Positions 16,377 through 25,079 of a DNA stretch of 34,398 nt are shown here, one piece after another. Source of the DNA: Verrucomicrobiales bacterium (GTDB taxonomy: Bacteria; Verrucomicrobiota; Verrucomicrobiia; Limisphaerales; Palsa-1400); assembly GCA_003140095.1 (NCBI GenBank), contig PLIU01000227.1, forward strand, positions 4,393 to 38,790, written 5' to 3'. Made by a program: the position numbers and the translations under genes. Numbering within the stretch: the stretch's first letter is position 1; each line of letters begins with the position of its first letter. The notes below the pieces were generated by a model. It ran no database searches. It worked only from the letters and a program-made list of their open reading frames with translations, and was not told the DNA's origin.

Positions 16377-16844
16377 TTACGGTTGGTGACCCGGGTCTTG
16401 CCGTTTCGATTTATTTCCTTTTCCCTTTGGGCGGAGTGGGATTCGCCGAACGTTCAAATCCGTGGCGAGGTGATAGCAAAAGGTCACGCCCAGAGTTGCG
16501 CCCAAATTCGACATGCGTTTGAGAGTGTCGGTACGCAGGGAGAATTGTGAGGCAAGTTGGGACCGGACGGCGTCAAATCCAACATCAAACTCCTTTTTAT
16601 GGGCGGAACGCCAGGCCCGCCTTCCCTTGGCCGACAATCGTTCCAGGAATGAACACAAGGCGCAGATTGTATCGTCGGGATTGTCCTGTTCCGGGACGAT
16701 TTCCAAGCGCAACAAGAAACACCCGGGGCTTACCGGACCACCGGTGAGAACGACCACCCTCTTACCGAGCTCAGCCTCCAGCGCAGCGAGGTCATATTTC
16801 GACTCGATATCCAAGTCCACGTTGTTGAAATGAGGTGCCACCAT
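16377..16844 (-). CDS. Hypothetical protein, 155 residues
   Basis: Not recognised. Predicted soluble. The N-terminal half is DLDIESKYDLAALEAELGKRVVVLTGG followed by GCFLLRLEIV, a strand-helix-strand pattern. The central part has Cys residues in TICALCSFLERLSAKGRRAWRSAHKKEFDVGFDAV, followed by helices and a basic tail (RPKGKGNKSKRQ). The D-A-x-R-S-Q and FSLRTDTLKRMSNLGATLGVTFCY phrases look like a genuine conserved protein. No operon link: it starts about 200 bases from the membrane protein gene and ends before the regulator. It may bind nucleic acid given the basic tail, but no function can be assigned. Confidence 0.6.
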   Translation of the reverse strand: MVAPHFNNVDLDIESKYDLAALEAELGKRVVVLTGGPVSPGCFLLRLEIVPEQDNPDDTICALCSFLERLSAKGRRAWRSAHKKEFDVGFDAVRSQLASQFSLRTDTLKRMSNLGATLGVTFCYHLATDLNVRRIPLRPKGKGNKSKRQDPGHQP

Positions 16845-16952
16845 AGCTATTCAGGCTTGTCTGATTCGCACCAGCGCCTTGTTGGGCCGCTACATCGTCC
16901 GGGGTGTTCTTACGCTCTCTTGACGGTTGGCGGTTCGTCACACCAGTCGGTT

Positions 16953-17080
16953 TCAACGGTGTGGAATAAAACCTCCTCGTTGGATGCAGGTCCGGCAAAT
17001 ACTGTAATGCGGCTGGTAGTCCACACTTGATTTTCCAAGCGTTTTTTTTACGTCAACGGTGTCCAATCAAAACTTCCTCG
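16953..17080. repeat. Short diverged direct repeat at gene tail
   Basis: TCAACGGTGTGGAATAAAA-CCTCCTCG (16953-16979) resembles TCAACGGTGTCCAATCAAAA-CTTCCTCG (17053-17080). The second copy encodes the last residues (EEVLIGHR) of the membrane protein gene; the first, read on the same minus strand, gives EEVLFHTVE. It looks like the tail of a second, lost paralogue. The rest of 16845-17052 shows no gene. Confidence 0.45.
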
Positions 17081-18138
17081 CCAATCCCCATCTGGCGATA
17101 CGTCTCGAAGTCAATTGACTGGAGCAGTTCCCCGGTCTTGGCGAAAATCCAAATGCTGTCATCAGTGATTACTACCAAAGCGTCCTTCTTCTCAGGGATT
17201 GTCGCATAATAGAGGAACGTGCTGGGTTCCCCTCGGAAACAAGCGACGTTGCCGTATCCATTGACGTTGTATCCTTTGAGAGAAATCTCGGCAGTCCCTT
17301 GTTTCAAGGGGAATGAATGGGCCCGCTGAAACCGACCTGACTTAATCCACGCATTGAGGTCAGCTTTCGTGCCTAAATCCTTGATTTTGTCTGCCGGCCC
17401 AAACTCCGAAAGCTTTCGCGTCACCACTTCCCGGTAAACATCACAGTAAATGGCAGCGGTTACTCCAGGTTTCACCGCCTCCGTCTTTAGGCCATTGTCC
17501 ACACTGTAGCACTCTTCTGAAGAACCAAATGCTTCTGGGTCTCCGCGTCGCACATACCAAATCGCTCGGCCATTTGCCCAATCGCGCTCTGCATCCGCCC
17601 TTGCACTTGAGCGAGCCGCCTGAAACGCAGCGGCCCGACATGCAAACGGAAAGCTCGCCGCGACTGCCAGGATGACGACAATCAGGGCTCCCGCTCGAAA
17701 GGGACGAATCACAGTCGAGTCATTGGTAAGGGTTTTCTCCCGGATATGAAGCAGCCGGAATAAGTGTTGGCTTATCGTCTCAACAGCGAACGCGATCAGG
17801 AGATTTAATGGCCCCCAAGGGAAAACTGTGGCCAACAGCATATCCGCGATGTTCACATGATGGGGAACGACCGAGATAAAAGTCCCAGCAAAGAAAAAGG
17901 CAGAAAGAAGCGTATAAATGCCAACGCTCCATTTCCGCGCCTGTTTAGCGCTGTCGAACAAGCCTGAGAGAACGATTGGCACAATCCAAAGCCAGGGCAT
18001 CGCAAGCCAAAACGGGTCTATCTCGGGAAATCCGCGCCTCACGATTGCGGGCCAGCACAGATAAGCGTAAACCGGAATGGAGCCGGCCAATATAACAATG
18101 GATATCCAGCGTTGGTTATCTGATGTGTTCGATCGCAT
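17053..18138 (-). CDS. Hypothetical membrane protein, 361 residues
   Basis: Family not recognised. The N-terminal half has about five membrane segments (ISIVILAGSIPVYAYLCW, LAMPWLWIVPIVLSGLF, IYTLLSAFFFAGTFISVV, LLATVFPWGPLNLLIAFAV and, after a loop, ALIVVILAVAASFPFAC). The C-terminal half, from about residue 170, is soluble and beta-rich (TAAIYCDVYREVV, TAEISLKGYNVNG, STFLYYATIPEKKDALVVITDDSIWIFAKTGELLQSIDF), resembling a small sensor or lipid-binding domain on one side of the membrane. A small two-span membrane ORF lies upstream on the same strand. A partial copy of its tail sits just downstream, suggesting that an adjacent paralogue was deleted. Confidence 0.7.
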   Translation of the reverse strand: MRSNTSDNQRWISIVILAGSIPVYAYLCWPAIVRRGFPEIDPFWLAMPWLWIVPIVLSGLFDSAKQARKWSVGIYTLLSAFFFAGTFISVVPHHVNIADMLLATVFPWGPLNLLIAFAVETISQHLFRLLHIREKTLTNDSTVIRPFRAGALIVVILAVAASFPFACRAAAFQAARSSARADAERDWANGRAIWYVRRGDPEAFGSSEECYSVDNGLKTEAVKPGVTAAIYCDVYREVVTRKLSEFGPADKIKDLGTKADLNAWIKSGRFQRAHSFPLKQGTAEISLKGYNVNGYGNVACFRGEPSTFLYYATIPEKKDALVVITDDSIWIFAKTGELLQSIDFETYRQMGIGEEVLIGHR

Positions 18139-18227
18139 ATCCGGCTAGCGCCAGGGTTGAGCCACACTGGGGCAACGACTTAGGAAAACCCCCAACGGTG
18201 GCTCCGGTGACTTGTTGGAAGTGCCTC

Positions 18228-18497
18228 TCATATAAAGATCATGCCAAAACAGCCGAGAATAAATAATAGTGTTCCAATGGCTCCAAGACCAGTCCGCGAA
18301 ATGAAACTGCATAGCTTTAGTCGGGAACTCAATCCAGCACATGCGAGGCCAAAAAGGAAAACGAACCCACCGATAAAACTGAAAGCCGCAGCCCGATCAG
18401 GGCGCAAGCTCCGCACTTGCACTCCCGCCAGCGGAATGCCATTCTCCACAGCCTTGAATCGTTGCCAACACGCTTTTCTCCTTGGGATAAGAGGCAC
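18228..18497 (-). CDS. Small membrane protein, possible
   Basis: 89 residues with two confident membrane spans (AAFSFIGGFVFLFGLACAGL and GLGAIGTLLFILGCFGMIFI) separated by a short basic loop. The N-terminal stretch includes ENGIPLAGVQVRSLRPDRA. It is in the same orientation as the larger membrane gene downstream and could be its partner. The upstream flank is non-coding. No family was recognised, and hydrophobic frames this short can arise by chance. Confidence 0.4.
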   Translation of the reverse strand: MPLIPRRKACWQRFKAVENGIPLAGVQVRSLRPDRAAAFSFIGGFVFLFGLACAGLSSRLKLCSFISRTGLGAIGTLLFILGCFGMIFI

Positions 18498-18637
18498 TCA
18501 AGCATTATAAAGTCAACGTTCGATTCCCTCAATCCCTGCCGTTTTTCTTGGTCCAACATTCTGAGCGTGGAACTAACGCAGATGGATAGATGGAAAGCGC
18601 TTCTTGTTTCTCCCAAGGCCGCCATAATGGGCGGGAC

Positions 18638-19972
18638 ATGAAACTGCATCGGCTGGCATGGGTGGCGGGGGTGGCCGGTTTGCCCATCTCGCACTACTGG
18701 CTGTGGGCGCAAATCGAGCCGTTTTATTCGTCCATTTATTGTTTTCTTTGGTGGTCCTACATTTTTGCGGTGGATTTTGCGGTGTATGGTCTGCGCGGCC
18801 ATTCTCTTTTGCGCGATCAGCCGCGGGAGTTTTTGTGTCTCGCCGTGTGGTCCGTGCCGGTGTGGCTGGTGTTTGAATTGGCCAACCTGCGCCTCCAGAA
18901 TTGGTATTATGTGATGTCGCCCTACGGCTTTTCGTGGGGGACGCTTTATATCGTTCTAGCCTTCGCCACGGTGCTGCCCGGGATCTTTGAAACGACGTCG
19001 TTGGTGCTTGCAGTGATGGAGAAATGGCTGCGTGGCGGATGCATTCGGGGACGGCCCTTTGCCGTAAGCCAGTTGAACGTGGGTCTGCAACTGGCGTTGG
19101 GTGGGGCGATGCTGGTGTTGATGCTGGTGTTTCCCAAAAATTGTTTTTGCCTGGTGTGGGGCTTCGTCTATTTGCTGGCGGACCCGATATGTTACTGGGT
19201 TTGGCGAGAGGAAAAGAATCACAGGGGCCGCAGCCTGCTGGGCCAGTTGGCGGCGGGGGACAACACCCGGCTGGTGGCGCTGCTGGCGGCGGGATTCATT
19301 TGCGGCGGCCTTTGGGAGGCCTGGAACCTGGGCGCGCGCACGAAGTGGATTTATTCGGTCCCTTTCTTTGATGAACTCAAATTGGGCGAAATGCCCGTGC
19401 TGGGCTTTTTGGGTTTCCCGCCGTTCGTGTTGGAATGTTACGCCATGGTGAACACTCTTAGCCTGCTTCGGGCAGGGCGAAATTGGGAATTCAGCGAGCA
19501 AGAAAACAGGGCACAGCGCGGCATGCCCGCCTGGGGAGTGGCCTTGAGCGCGGTGTTGTTGCCGTTGGGCATCCTGTGCGCTTGCGCTGCCATCATCAGT
19601 GGCGGGACCGTCGCTTCTTACACCACACCATTGGACTGGCATTTTTCCCAGGAATTGGGGAAACAAGGCGTGAAGGCATTACAGGAAAGACGGGCTTTGC
19701 AAGGGAATCAGTTTTTGAGATTGAAGGCACGGCCGCCTGAAATCGATCCGGCGTTGTTTGCCCGGATGCGGCGCGTCGCGGGCATGGGAGAGATCAAGGG
19801 GATGGGGCTTAAAAACGCGCTGGCGCTGGAAAGGTTGGGAATCAAGAGCGTGGACGATCTGGTTCGGCAAAATCCGGTGGAACTGATGCACGAACTCAGA
19901 GCCATGGACCAGAATGTGCGGCTGGAGGAGGTCAAGATTTGGATACGCGAAGCGAAGCGGAAGCGAGGATGA
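18638..19972 (+). CDS. Multi-pass membrane protein with C-terminal helix-hairpin-helix
   Basis: 444 residues from ATG 18638 (the frame extends to 18590, but MKLHRLAWVAGVAGLP is a natural membrane-protein start). About nine or ten spans fill residues 8-340, including FYSSIYCFLWWSYIFAVDFAVYGLRG and REFLCLAVWSVPVWLVFELANLRLQNWYYVMS. The motif D-x-x-x-Y-x-x-x-G-x-S-L-L followed by WLxFExxNLRxxNWxY recurs in uncharacterised membrane proteins of many phyla. After a soluble linker, the last 70 residues contain MGEIKGMGLKNALALERLGIKSVDDLVRQNPVELM, a helix-hairpin-helix/DUF4332-like fold usually linked to DNA or protein binding. This fusion is unusual. Function unknown; no operon partner. Confidence 0.75.
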   Translation: MKLHRLAWVAGVAGLPISHYWLWAQIEPFYSSIYCFLWWSYIFAVDFAVYGLRGHSLLRDQPREFLCLAVWSVPVWLVFELANLRLQNWYYVMSPYGFSWGTLYIVLAFATVLPGIFETTSLVLAVMEKWLRGGCIRGRPFAVSQLNVGLQLALGGAMLVLMLVFPKNCFCLVWGFVYLLADPICYWVWREEKNHRGRSLLGQLAAGDNTRLVALLAAGFICGGLWEAWNLGARTKWIYSVPFFDELKLGEMPVLGFLGFPPFVLECYAMVNTLSLLRAGRNWEFSEQENRAQRGMPAWGVALSAVLLPLGILCACAAIISGGTVASYTTPLDWHFSQELGKQGVKALQERRALQGNQFLRLKARPPEIDPALFARMRRVAGMGEIKGMGLKNALALERLGIKSVDDLVRQNPVELMHELRAMDQNVRLEEVKIWIREAKRKRG

Positions 19973-20119
19973 AACGAACGAGACGGGGCTTTCAGCCAGA
20001 ACCCGTTTGCGCATCATCTCCCTTGGGCTGACTACGCGGAAAACGGCGTCCGACATGCCGGTCAACTCATTGATGCTGTCGTAAGAAAACTTCAATACTT
20101 GGCCGAACTGGTATGTCAC

Positions 20120-20320
20120 TTACTTTGCATTGGTGTGACGATACTGATCCCAGCACTTCTGGCAGGTCGGATCGTCCTCGCTCCACTCCGGATGGCTCTC
20201 TTTGATGAGGCCAATCGTGTATGCGACGATTTCCTTGTTCTCCCGCTCTTGATGCACGCGCAGATACGCTGCGGGAATCTCATGCTGGCAGATGCTGCAT
20301 ATTATTTTGTCCGATGGCAT
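20120..20320 (-). CDS. Small zinc-finger-like protein
   Basis: 66 residues with IICSICQHEIP near the N-terminus and PTCQKCWDQYRH at the C-terminus. The two CxxC pairs plus flanking His residues could hold one zinc ion in a treble-clef or rubredoxin-like knuckle. The acidic, helical middle (RVHQERENKEIVAYTIGLIKESHPEWSEDD) is well formed. It lies 18 bases after the MsrB-MsrA gene on the same strand, so co-transcription is likely. The role is unknown; a redox link to the methionine sulfoxide reductase is only suggested by position. Confidence 0.65.
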   Translation of the reverse strand: MPSDKIICSICQHEIPAAYLRVHQERENKEIVAYTIGLIKESHPEWSEDDPTCQKCWDQYRHTNAK

Positions 20321-20338
20321 AGTATTAACAGGTTGAGT

Positions 20339-21400
20339 TCAGTCTCGCAACACGTGGCATGTGTAGCCTCCAGGATGTTTGACGAGATACTTTTGATGAT
20401 ATTCCTCGGCCGAGTAGAATGCCGTTGCGGCCGTAATCTCCGTCGTGATCGGCCGCTTGAACTTGCCTGATTTGTCCCAGCGCGTTTTCGCGCGTTCGGC
20501 GCCTTGTTTCTGTTCATCGCTCGTGTAGAAAATGGCCGAGCGATATTGCGTGCCCACATCGTTGTGCTGTTGGTTGAGCGTCGTCGGGTCGTGCATGCGG
20601 AAGAAATAATCCAGCAAAGACTCGTAACTCAGGCGGGCGGGATCGAACACCACCTGAATCGACTCCGCATGGCCCGTTGTCCCGGAGCAAACGTCTTCGT
20701 AGGACGGGTCCGGGGTAGCGCCGCCGGAGTAACCGACCGTCGTCTTGATGACGCCGGGAATCTTGCGAATGATTTCCTCCATGCCCCAGAAGCAACCGCC
20801 CGCCAGGATGGCCGTTTCATGGACCGGGGTCTTGATGACACCCGCCTTGACGAACGAGTCGAGATATTGGCCGTAGCCAGCCTGGTCCATGTCTTCCACC
20901 GGGATAAATTTCAGCGCGGCGGAATTGATGCAGTAACGCAAACCGCCGGCTCCCGGTCCGTCGTTGAACACATGGCCGAGATGGGAATCCGCCAGGCTCG
21001 ATCGCACCTCGTTTCGCTCCATGCCTAAGGTGGAGTCTTTCTTTTCGACGACGTCCTCGTTTTTAAGCGGCTGAGTGAAACTCGGCCAGCCTGTGCCAGA
21101 ATCAAATTTATCCAGCGAGCTGAACAGCGGCTGGCCCGACACCACATCCACGTAGATGCCGGGCTTATGATTGTCCCAATACGCATTATGGAACGGCGGT
21201 TCGGTGCCGCATTGTTGGGTCACTTCGAATTGCTCGGAGGACAGTTTCTCTTTCAACTGCGCCGGGGCAGGTTTCTTGAAATCCTTCATGCGTTCTGGTT
21301 CAAAGGTTGAAATGTTTGCCGGCTGCGTGCCCCTCTGGCGCACCACCACGAGAAGACCGGCGGCCAATAAGACCGCGGCCGTCAATATCGCCTTTTTCAT
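20339..21400 (-). CDS. msrAB: Exported MsrB-MsrA fusion, peptide methionine sulfoxide reductase
   Basis: 353 residues; repairs oxidised methionine in proteins, both R and S sulfoxides. ATG 21400 gives a classic signal sequence or membrane anchor ([20 protein letters not shown]); ATG 21409 is an alternative. The MsrB domain comes first, about 44-170, with [25 protein letters not shown] and catalytic Cys157 in [13 protein letters not shown] Cys at 64, just before GTEPPF, is a candidate resolving residue. The usual zinc CxxC pairs are absent. The MsrA domain, about 190-353, has GGCFWG with catalytic Cys203, [11 protein letters not shown] and [10 protein letters not shown]; Cys348 near the end may recycle it. 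The B-then-A order is less common than A-then-B. The signal places repair in the periplasm. Confidence 0.93.
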   Translation of the reverse strand: MKKAILTAAVLLAAGLLVVVRQRGTQPANISTFEPERMKDFKKPAPAQLKEKLSSEQFEVTQQCGTEPPFHNAYWDNHKPGIYVDVVSGQPLFSSLDKFDSGTGWPSFTQPLKNEDVVEKKDSTLGMERNEVRSSLADSHLGHVFNDGPGAGGLRYCINSAALKFIPVEDMDQAGYGQYLDSFVKAGVIKTPVHETAILAGGCFWGMEEIIRKIPGVIKTTVGYSGGATPDPSYEDVCSGTTGHAESIQVVFDPARLSYESLLDYFFRMHDPTTLNQQHNDVGTQYRSAIFYTSDEQKQGAERAKTRWDKSGKFKRPITTEITAATAFYSAEEYHQKYLVKHPGGYTCHVLRD

Positions 21401-21906
21401 TGTGATCATATGCTTTGGCCTTGTTCAACTTAAATCACTTTCAAGATTATTCACGCCAGAATACGCTGCCGCGCCATATATGCTTCGGATCACCCGCCGA
21501 AACCTTACAGGGAAAAATGAAGTCTTTCGGCGTGTGGCGGCCTTAGAGCGTGTCTTAACCGATTCGGTCTGGGCCGGCAGTTGTAAGGTTCTTCCCACAA
21601 ATCCGACATAATGAGAGGCCGAAATTGGGGAAGTCGATGCAACCATACGTTTTGCATTTCCGCCATAAATATGATAGTGTGCCATGTCTGTGGCGCTCAT
21701 GCGCCTGATCTTTGACATTTTGCGGTCGGGAATCCGGCCTGGCAAGGGTGCCCGGAAAAGCGGCTCCCCGATTACGGCGATGGGGCTGATTGGGTTGAAT
21801 ATGAGTTGCCGAAGTATGTTCATTAAGGCACACAAGCCTTGACCAGAGTCGCGGAGCGTCTGCGAACTGCGTGGTTTTCACGCATAACAGGCCCGTACGA
21901 CCAGGT
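21401..21906. other. Intergenic region between msrAB and the element
   Basis: No gene assigned. Two overlapping minus-strand frames of 97-136 codons exist but neither resembles a family, and their overlap suggests decayed coding or chance. The msrAB promoter must lie at its left edge. Confidence 0.4.
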
Positions 21907-21956
21907 GAGTCAAACCGAATCAAACCGAATCAAACCAAATCAAACCGAATCAAACC
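21907..21956. repeat. Five tandem 10-bp repeats at left edge of the element
   Basis: Five uninterrupted copies of the decamer NNNTCAAACC (21907-21916, 21917-21926, 21927-21936, 21937-21946, 21947-21956), mostly GAATCAAACC. The last copy is followed by TGCGG. The same unit recurs at 30011-30020, 30091-30120 and 30188-30207. One unit per helical turn would present binding sites on one DNA face. Confidence 0.85.
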
Positions 21957-22154
21957 TGCGGAGGTGGGGAAGGAACGTCCCGACCTGGCTGTGAAAGGTT
22001 GGAAAAGGTGGGGAAAGGCTTCAAACACAGGGATTTAAAGGGTGATAACACCTCAAGTTCACCCCCTCGATAACGAAATGGGTCTGATTTAAGGCAATCC
22101 CCATAATTGACAAGCCCCGTTTTTTGGAAAATTATCACCATCCGGTTTTTGGAG

Positions 22155-22190
22155 AGAAAAAGGGGGCACTAGTAAATTCACAGTGCCCCC
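22155..22190 (-). terminator. Rho-independent terminator for the transposase gene
   Basis: GGGGGCACT (22162-22170) pairs perfectly with AGTGCCCCC (22182-22190) over an 11-base loop. Read on the minus strand, the stem is followed by CCTTTTTCTC, a T-run. It lies 70 bases past the transposase stop. Confidence 0.85.
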
Positions 22191-22259
22191 AAAGTTGCAT
22201 GAAATCACCGCCAACCAATCAAGATCGCAATAATGCCCCATCCCGCGTGCTATTGAGGC

Positions 22260-24374
22260 TCAGGCAAGCGTTTGAAGTGCGGTTGGATGGATAGTGGCGC
22301 GGCGTCCCCCAGGCTTGTCCTGCTGCTCAGACGCTGTCTGAACTTGCAGCCAGTGCCGATACGCCCCGTTTTTCCAATTACTGACATTCTGGGCGCTGAG
22401 GGGGGAAGATTTAAACTCCCGCCGCAATATCTCCTTCACAGCGGCCAATCCGTTAAGCCATAAAAGGAGGCTATTTGCCACTTCGCCATCCCTGAGCCTG
22501 GAATTTAGCTCTTCACGGACGGCCAGCGGCAACCTGGCCACTTTTCCAAGACGGGTCGTGAAATCGACAGGCACAGGCGGGGCAGGCACGGCCTCCGCGC
22601 TGGCGTCGGTCGATTCTGTTCCTTGCACCACCTTTGACAAACCCCCTACCCCATCTCTCAATTCCCATTCCTGATACTTCATCTCCACTGATGCTTTCGC
22701 GACAGGACCGCCCAGGACGCCCCGCACAACACGGCGTAGCGCGGTGGCAGCCTGGCGCAGTTCCTGGATTCCACGTCCCCGGCCATCTGCGCCATGCCCC
22801 AGGACGGACTGAACGTAGGCCGTGGTTTCATTCGCTAGCGCGGCCACTCCCAGCACCTCGCCAGGCCTCCGCGTGCCCGCCGCCTGGTCAAGGACAACCG
22901 TGGCGCTGCACTGGGGTATATTGGGGTCGAAGTAACATTTGACCCGCGCGCCATGCAAGGGAAGCAGCCATGGGGCGCTAAACATAAACGGAACTCCAAG
23001 AGAATCGAATATCGGCACCCGGCCACCGACTGAATTTCCCCTGACTGTCCATGTTCTCACGAATGGCGAGAACAAAAAATCCGTCTCCGGCTCCAGGCGA
23101 CGGAGCGGCCGGGCCTGGACATCGGCCGCCCAGCGTTCATCTGGCACCCACCTGCCGTAGTTTTCGGAATCGACGATGTGATTATTGTGATCGGCGCAAA
23201 CCTCCTCAAAAGCCGCAACCGCATCCGTTAAGATGGGAAAGTGCGGCCGTGGGTCTCGCTCGCCGGCAATGCACGCCGCCAATACCCGGCTGGCGTCCCC
23301 GCCTTCGCCACGGAACCGGCCAACGCTTGCATCCGGGAAATGGCACGAAAGCCGGGTCCATAACGTGTTGAAAAGCCCTTCAATGAAGGGCTTCGAATGT
23401 GGAGAGTGAACCGCGATTCTACGCGCCCCCATAAGGTCAACCGCATTTGTGACCAGATTGGAGGCCCACACGCCTTTTTCCAACCGCCAGGCGCGCGGCA
23501 CTCCATGTTGCCTCACCACGCAGCGCAAAAGCGCCAGGACATCTTCCCCCCTGTAAGCCGACTTGGGCCGGGCGGTATAGGTAAAGCCCAAAATTTTGCG
23601 GCTGCCTACATCGATTGCAACAAGCCATTGCCATCGCCCAACCTTGACGCCATACTTTTCGCTGCACGGGCAACCGCGAATCTGCCAGGGAACCACGACT
23701 GGGAAGTTCACGGTTGAATCGTCACATTCGACCAAATCCCCGCCCTGAATAAAGTGCTTTTCCCCGGCCTCATCCTCCTGCCACATTTGCGAGCCCCACG
23801 CCGAAATATAATCCAGCGTTGCATCCCGCTTATTGCGGTGAAACCTGACGAATGGCGCGGCCACGGCGATATGCTTGGTGATGGAATCCGGCATGATCCG
23901 TTTGCGCGTTTGCGCGCGCGCCAGAATGCTCTCCGCCAGATCGGGCGGGCACGTTGGCAGCTTTTCCCCGTTCCCCGGCTGCCAGCCGGACTCAATGCAG
24001 ATGCTCGACAGCCGGCCCATCACCGCGTTGGGGCACTTCGGTAGAGCGACCGTCCGCCGAATCGCCTCCTGGATGCTTCCTCGGGTCCGGCTCAGGTTGG
24101 TGTTGAGGTAAAAAAACTTGCAAGATGGCAAAAACCACTGCGGCAAATCTTTGAAAAGCCGCCTGGCCGCGCCCATCTCGCGCCGTTCACGCATGAAAGC
24201 GGCGATACCATCGCGAGTAAAACGCGGATAGTTCCGGCAAAACCAAGACGGCGCGCGCCCCAGCACCTTCGCAGCCTGATTGCCCGATAAAAACCGTTCT
24301 TCTTTGAGCGCCTGCCACTGGCGGCACAGCGCGGCCGCCTTCGTGGCTGACTGGATATTGGATTTATTTTTCAT
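22260..24374 (-). CDS. MuA-like DDE transposase
   Basis: 704 residues, close to Mu A (663). An N-terminal HTH (GNQAAKVLGRAPSWFCR, about 31-47) precedes helical site-binding regions. The RNase H-like core carries VECDDSTVNF (Asp218 or Asp219, first catalytic position), followed by WQWLVAIDVGSRKILGF, which matches the equivalent DVRTRKILGW text of MuA. The second position reads WRLEKGVWAS, so Glu299 stands where MuA has Asp336. The third is SKPFIEGLFNTLW with Glu332. A beta-barrel-like and basic C-terminal region follows. The triad therefore reads D-E-E. It overlaps the RHH gene by four bases (ATGA) and ends at a strong terminator. It would cut and join the element ends; no MuB partner is visible. 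Confidence 0.85.
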   Translation of the reverse strand: MKNKSNIQSATKAAALCRQWQALKEERFLSGNQAAKVLGRAPSWFCRNYPRFTRDGIAAFMRERREMGAARRLFKDLPQWFLPSCKFFYLNTNLSRTRGSIQEAIRRTVALPKCPNAVMGRLSSICIESGWQPGNGEKLPTCPPDLAESILARAQTRKRIMPDSITKHIAVAAPFVRFHRNKRDATLDYISAWGSQMWQEDEAGEKHFIQGGDLVECDDSTVNFPVVVPWQIRGCPCSEKYGVKVGRWQWLVAIDVGSRKILGFTYTARPKSAYRGEDVLALLRCVVRQHGVPRAWRLEKGVWASNLVTNAVDLMGARRIAVHSPHSKPFIEGLFNTLWTRLSCHFPDASVGRFRGEGGDASRVLAACIAGERDPRPHFPILTDAVAAFEEVCADHNNHIVDSENYGRWVPDERWAADVQARPLRRLEPETDFLFSPFVRTWTVRGNSVGGRVPIFDSLGVPFMFSAPWLLPLHGARVKCYFDPNIPQCSATVVLDQAAGTRRPGEVLGVAALANETTAYVQSVLGHGADGRGRGIQELRQAATALRRVVRGVLGGPVAKASVEMKYQEWELRDGVGGLSKVVQGTESTDASAEAVPAPPVPVDFTTRLGKVARLPLAVREELNSRLRDGEVANSLLLWLNGLAAVKEILRREFKSSPLSAQNVSNWKNGAYRHWLQVQTASEQQDKPGGRRATIHPTALQTLA

Positions 24375-24601
24375 AGGCGGGAAATCCTCCTTGTGAAGTC
24401 TTTCGCGGCCTTCAGCAAACCCTCCGCGATTTCCGGGTCGTTTTCTTCAAAATACGAGACCATGCATGCGAGAAGGATTTTACGGATCATGGCGCTGAGG
24501 CTGATGCCTTCGTTTTTAGCGGCTTCAACCAAGCGCCGTTTTAGCGGAAGTGGAAGGTGCACCGAAACCCTAACCTTTGGGGTGGAACTGACTTGTTTCA
24601 T
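24371..24601 (-). CDS. Ribbon-helix-helix regulator upstream of transposase
   Basis: 76 residues. KVRVSVHLPLPLKRRLVEAAKNEGISLSAMIRKILLACMVSYF fits the CopG/Arc ribbon-helix-helix fold: a short beta strand for DNA contact, then two amphipathic helices. The C-terminal part is acidic and helical (EENDPEIAEGLLKAAKDF). It is coupled to the transposase by an ATGA overlap and so probably controls its own operon, perhaps the element's lysogeny-type switch. It faces a second, unrelated RHH gene across a shared 289-base promoter region. Confidence 0.75.
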   Translation of the reverse strand: MKQVSSTPKVRVSVHLPLPLKRRLVEAAKNEGISLSAMIRKILLACMVSYFEENDPEIAEGLLKAAKDFTRRISRL

Positions 24602-24890
24602 TTTGCTTCTCTTTCAAAAAGAACAATCCGAGCCAAAAGCGGCAAAGCTTGTCGCCCTCATGGGTATCCCCATTTCGGGCTATTTGACTCGGAAAGTTCG
24701 TTTTCTGCGTTGAGGCCAGCCCGCATATTACGGGTCCGAGAATTGGCCATCAGGCTTTTGCCAGCCTGACGTTGTGAATTTCACAGATAAGGGTCTGGAA
24801 GTCAAGCGTCATGAATATCTCACTCAAACACGCAAAACACGCAAAACACGAAAGACGCGGCGGCCTTGATGTGTCATAAAAGAGCATAAT
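24602..24890. promoter_or_regulatory. Divergent control region of the Mu-like element
   Basis: 289 bases between the two RHH genes. It carries four 9-bp tandem units at 24822-24857 (ACTCAAACA, CGCAAAACA twice, CGAAAGACG), close to the rightward gene. RHH proteins bind short direct repeats as tetramers, so this is a natural operator. A phrase CCCATTTCGGGC near 24668 recurs near 29849 at the other side of the element. Confidence 0.6.
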
Positions 24891-25079
24891 ATGAGTCGTG
24901 AGACGGCAATCGAAGAAGGCGAGTATTGGCGAATTGTGGTCCGGGTTGACCGCCGCCTGCTGAAGGCATTGGATGAAGAGGTTGTCCGGCTGGACTCTGA
25001 CCGCTCCAAAGTTCTCAGGGATTGCCTTCGCAAATTCCTTGGAACCAACGCGGCCACACAGGAAGTTTTATCAACATGA
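24891..25079 (+). CDS. Ribbon-helix-helix regulator, first gene of rightward operon
   Basis: 62 residues. The pattern EYWRIVVRVDRRLLKALDEEVVRLDSDRSKVLRDCLRKFL is a CopG-type ribbon-helix-helix: the strand WRIVVRVD, helix RRLLKALDEEVVRL, turn, and second helix SDRSKVLRDCLRKFL. It is preceded by the four 9-bp direct repeats at 24822-24857. Its stop overlaps the start of the next gene (ATGA), so it leads a run of coupled genes. It likely represses this operon, in opposition to or together with the RHH protein on the other strand. Confidence 0.7.
   Translation: MSRETAIEEGEYWRIVVRVDRRLLKALDEEVVRLDSDRSKVLRDCLRKFLGTNAATQEVLST

Noticed and set aside
18516-18545. GTTCGATTCCCTCAATCCC resembling a second tRNA 3' end
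   Set aside because: The text after TTCGATTCCCTC does not form an acceptor strand with CCA, so it lacks the tRNA geometry seen at 14260-14285.
19973-20119. Minus-strand GTG-started frame (QVLKFSYDSINELTGMSDAVFR)
   Set aside because: About 45 residues look protein-like, but the frame then runs antisense through the membrane/HhH gene. At most a gene fragment, too weak to annotate.
21425-21923. Two overlapping minus-strand frames of 122 and 136 codons upstream of the element
   Set aside because: No recognisable domain, mutually overlapping in different frames, and no ribosome binding site. Perhaps decayed coding DNA.
24822-24857. Possible CRISPR-like repeat
   Set aside because: Units are 9 bp, directly adjacent, with no spacers and no cas genes; better explained as an operator array.
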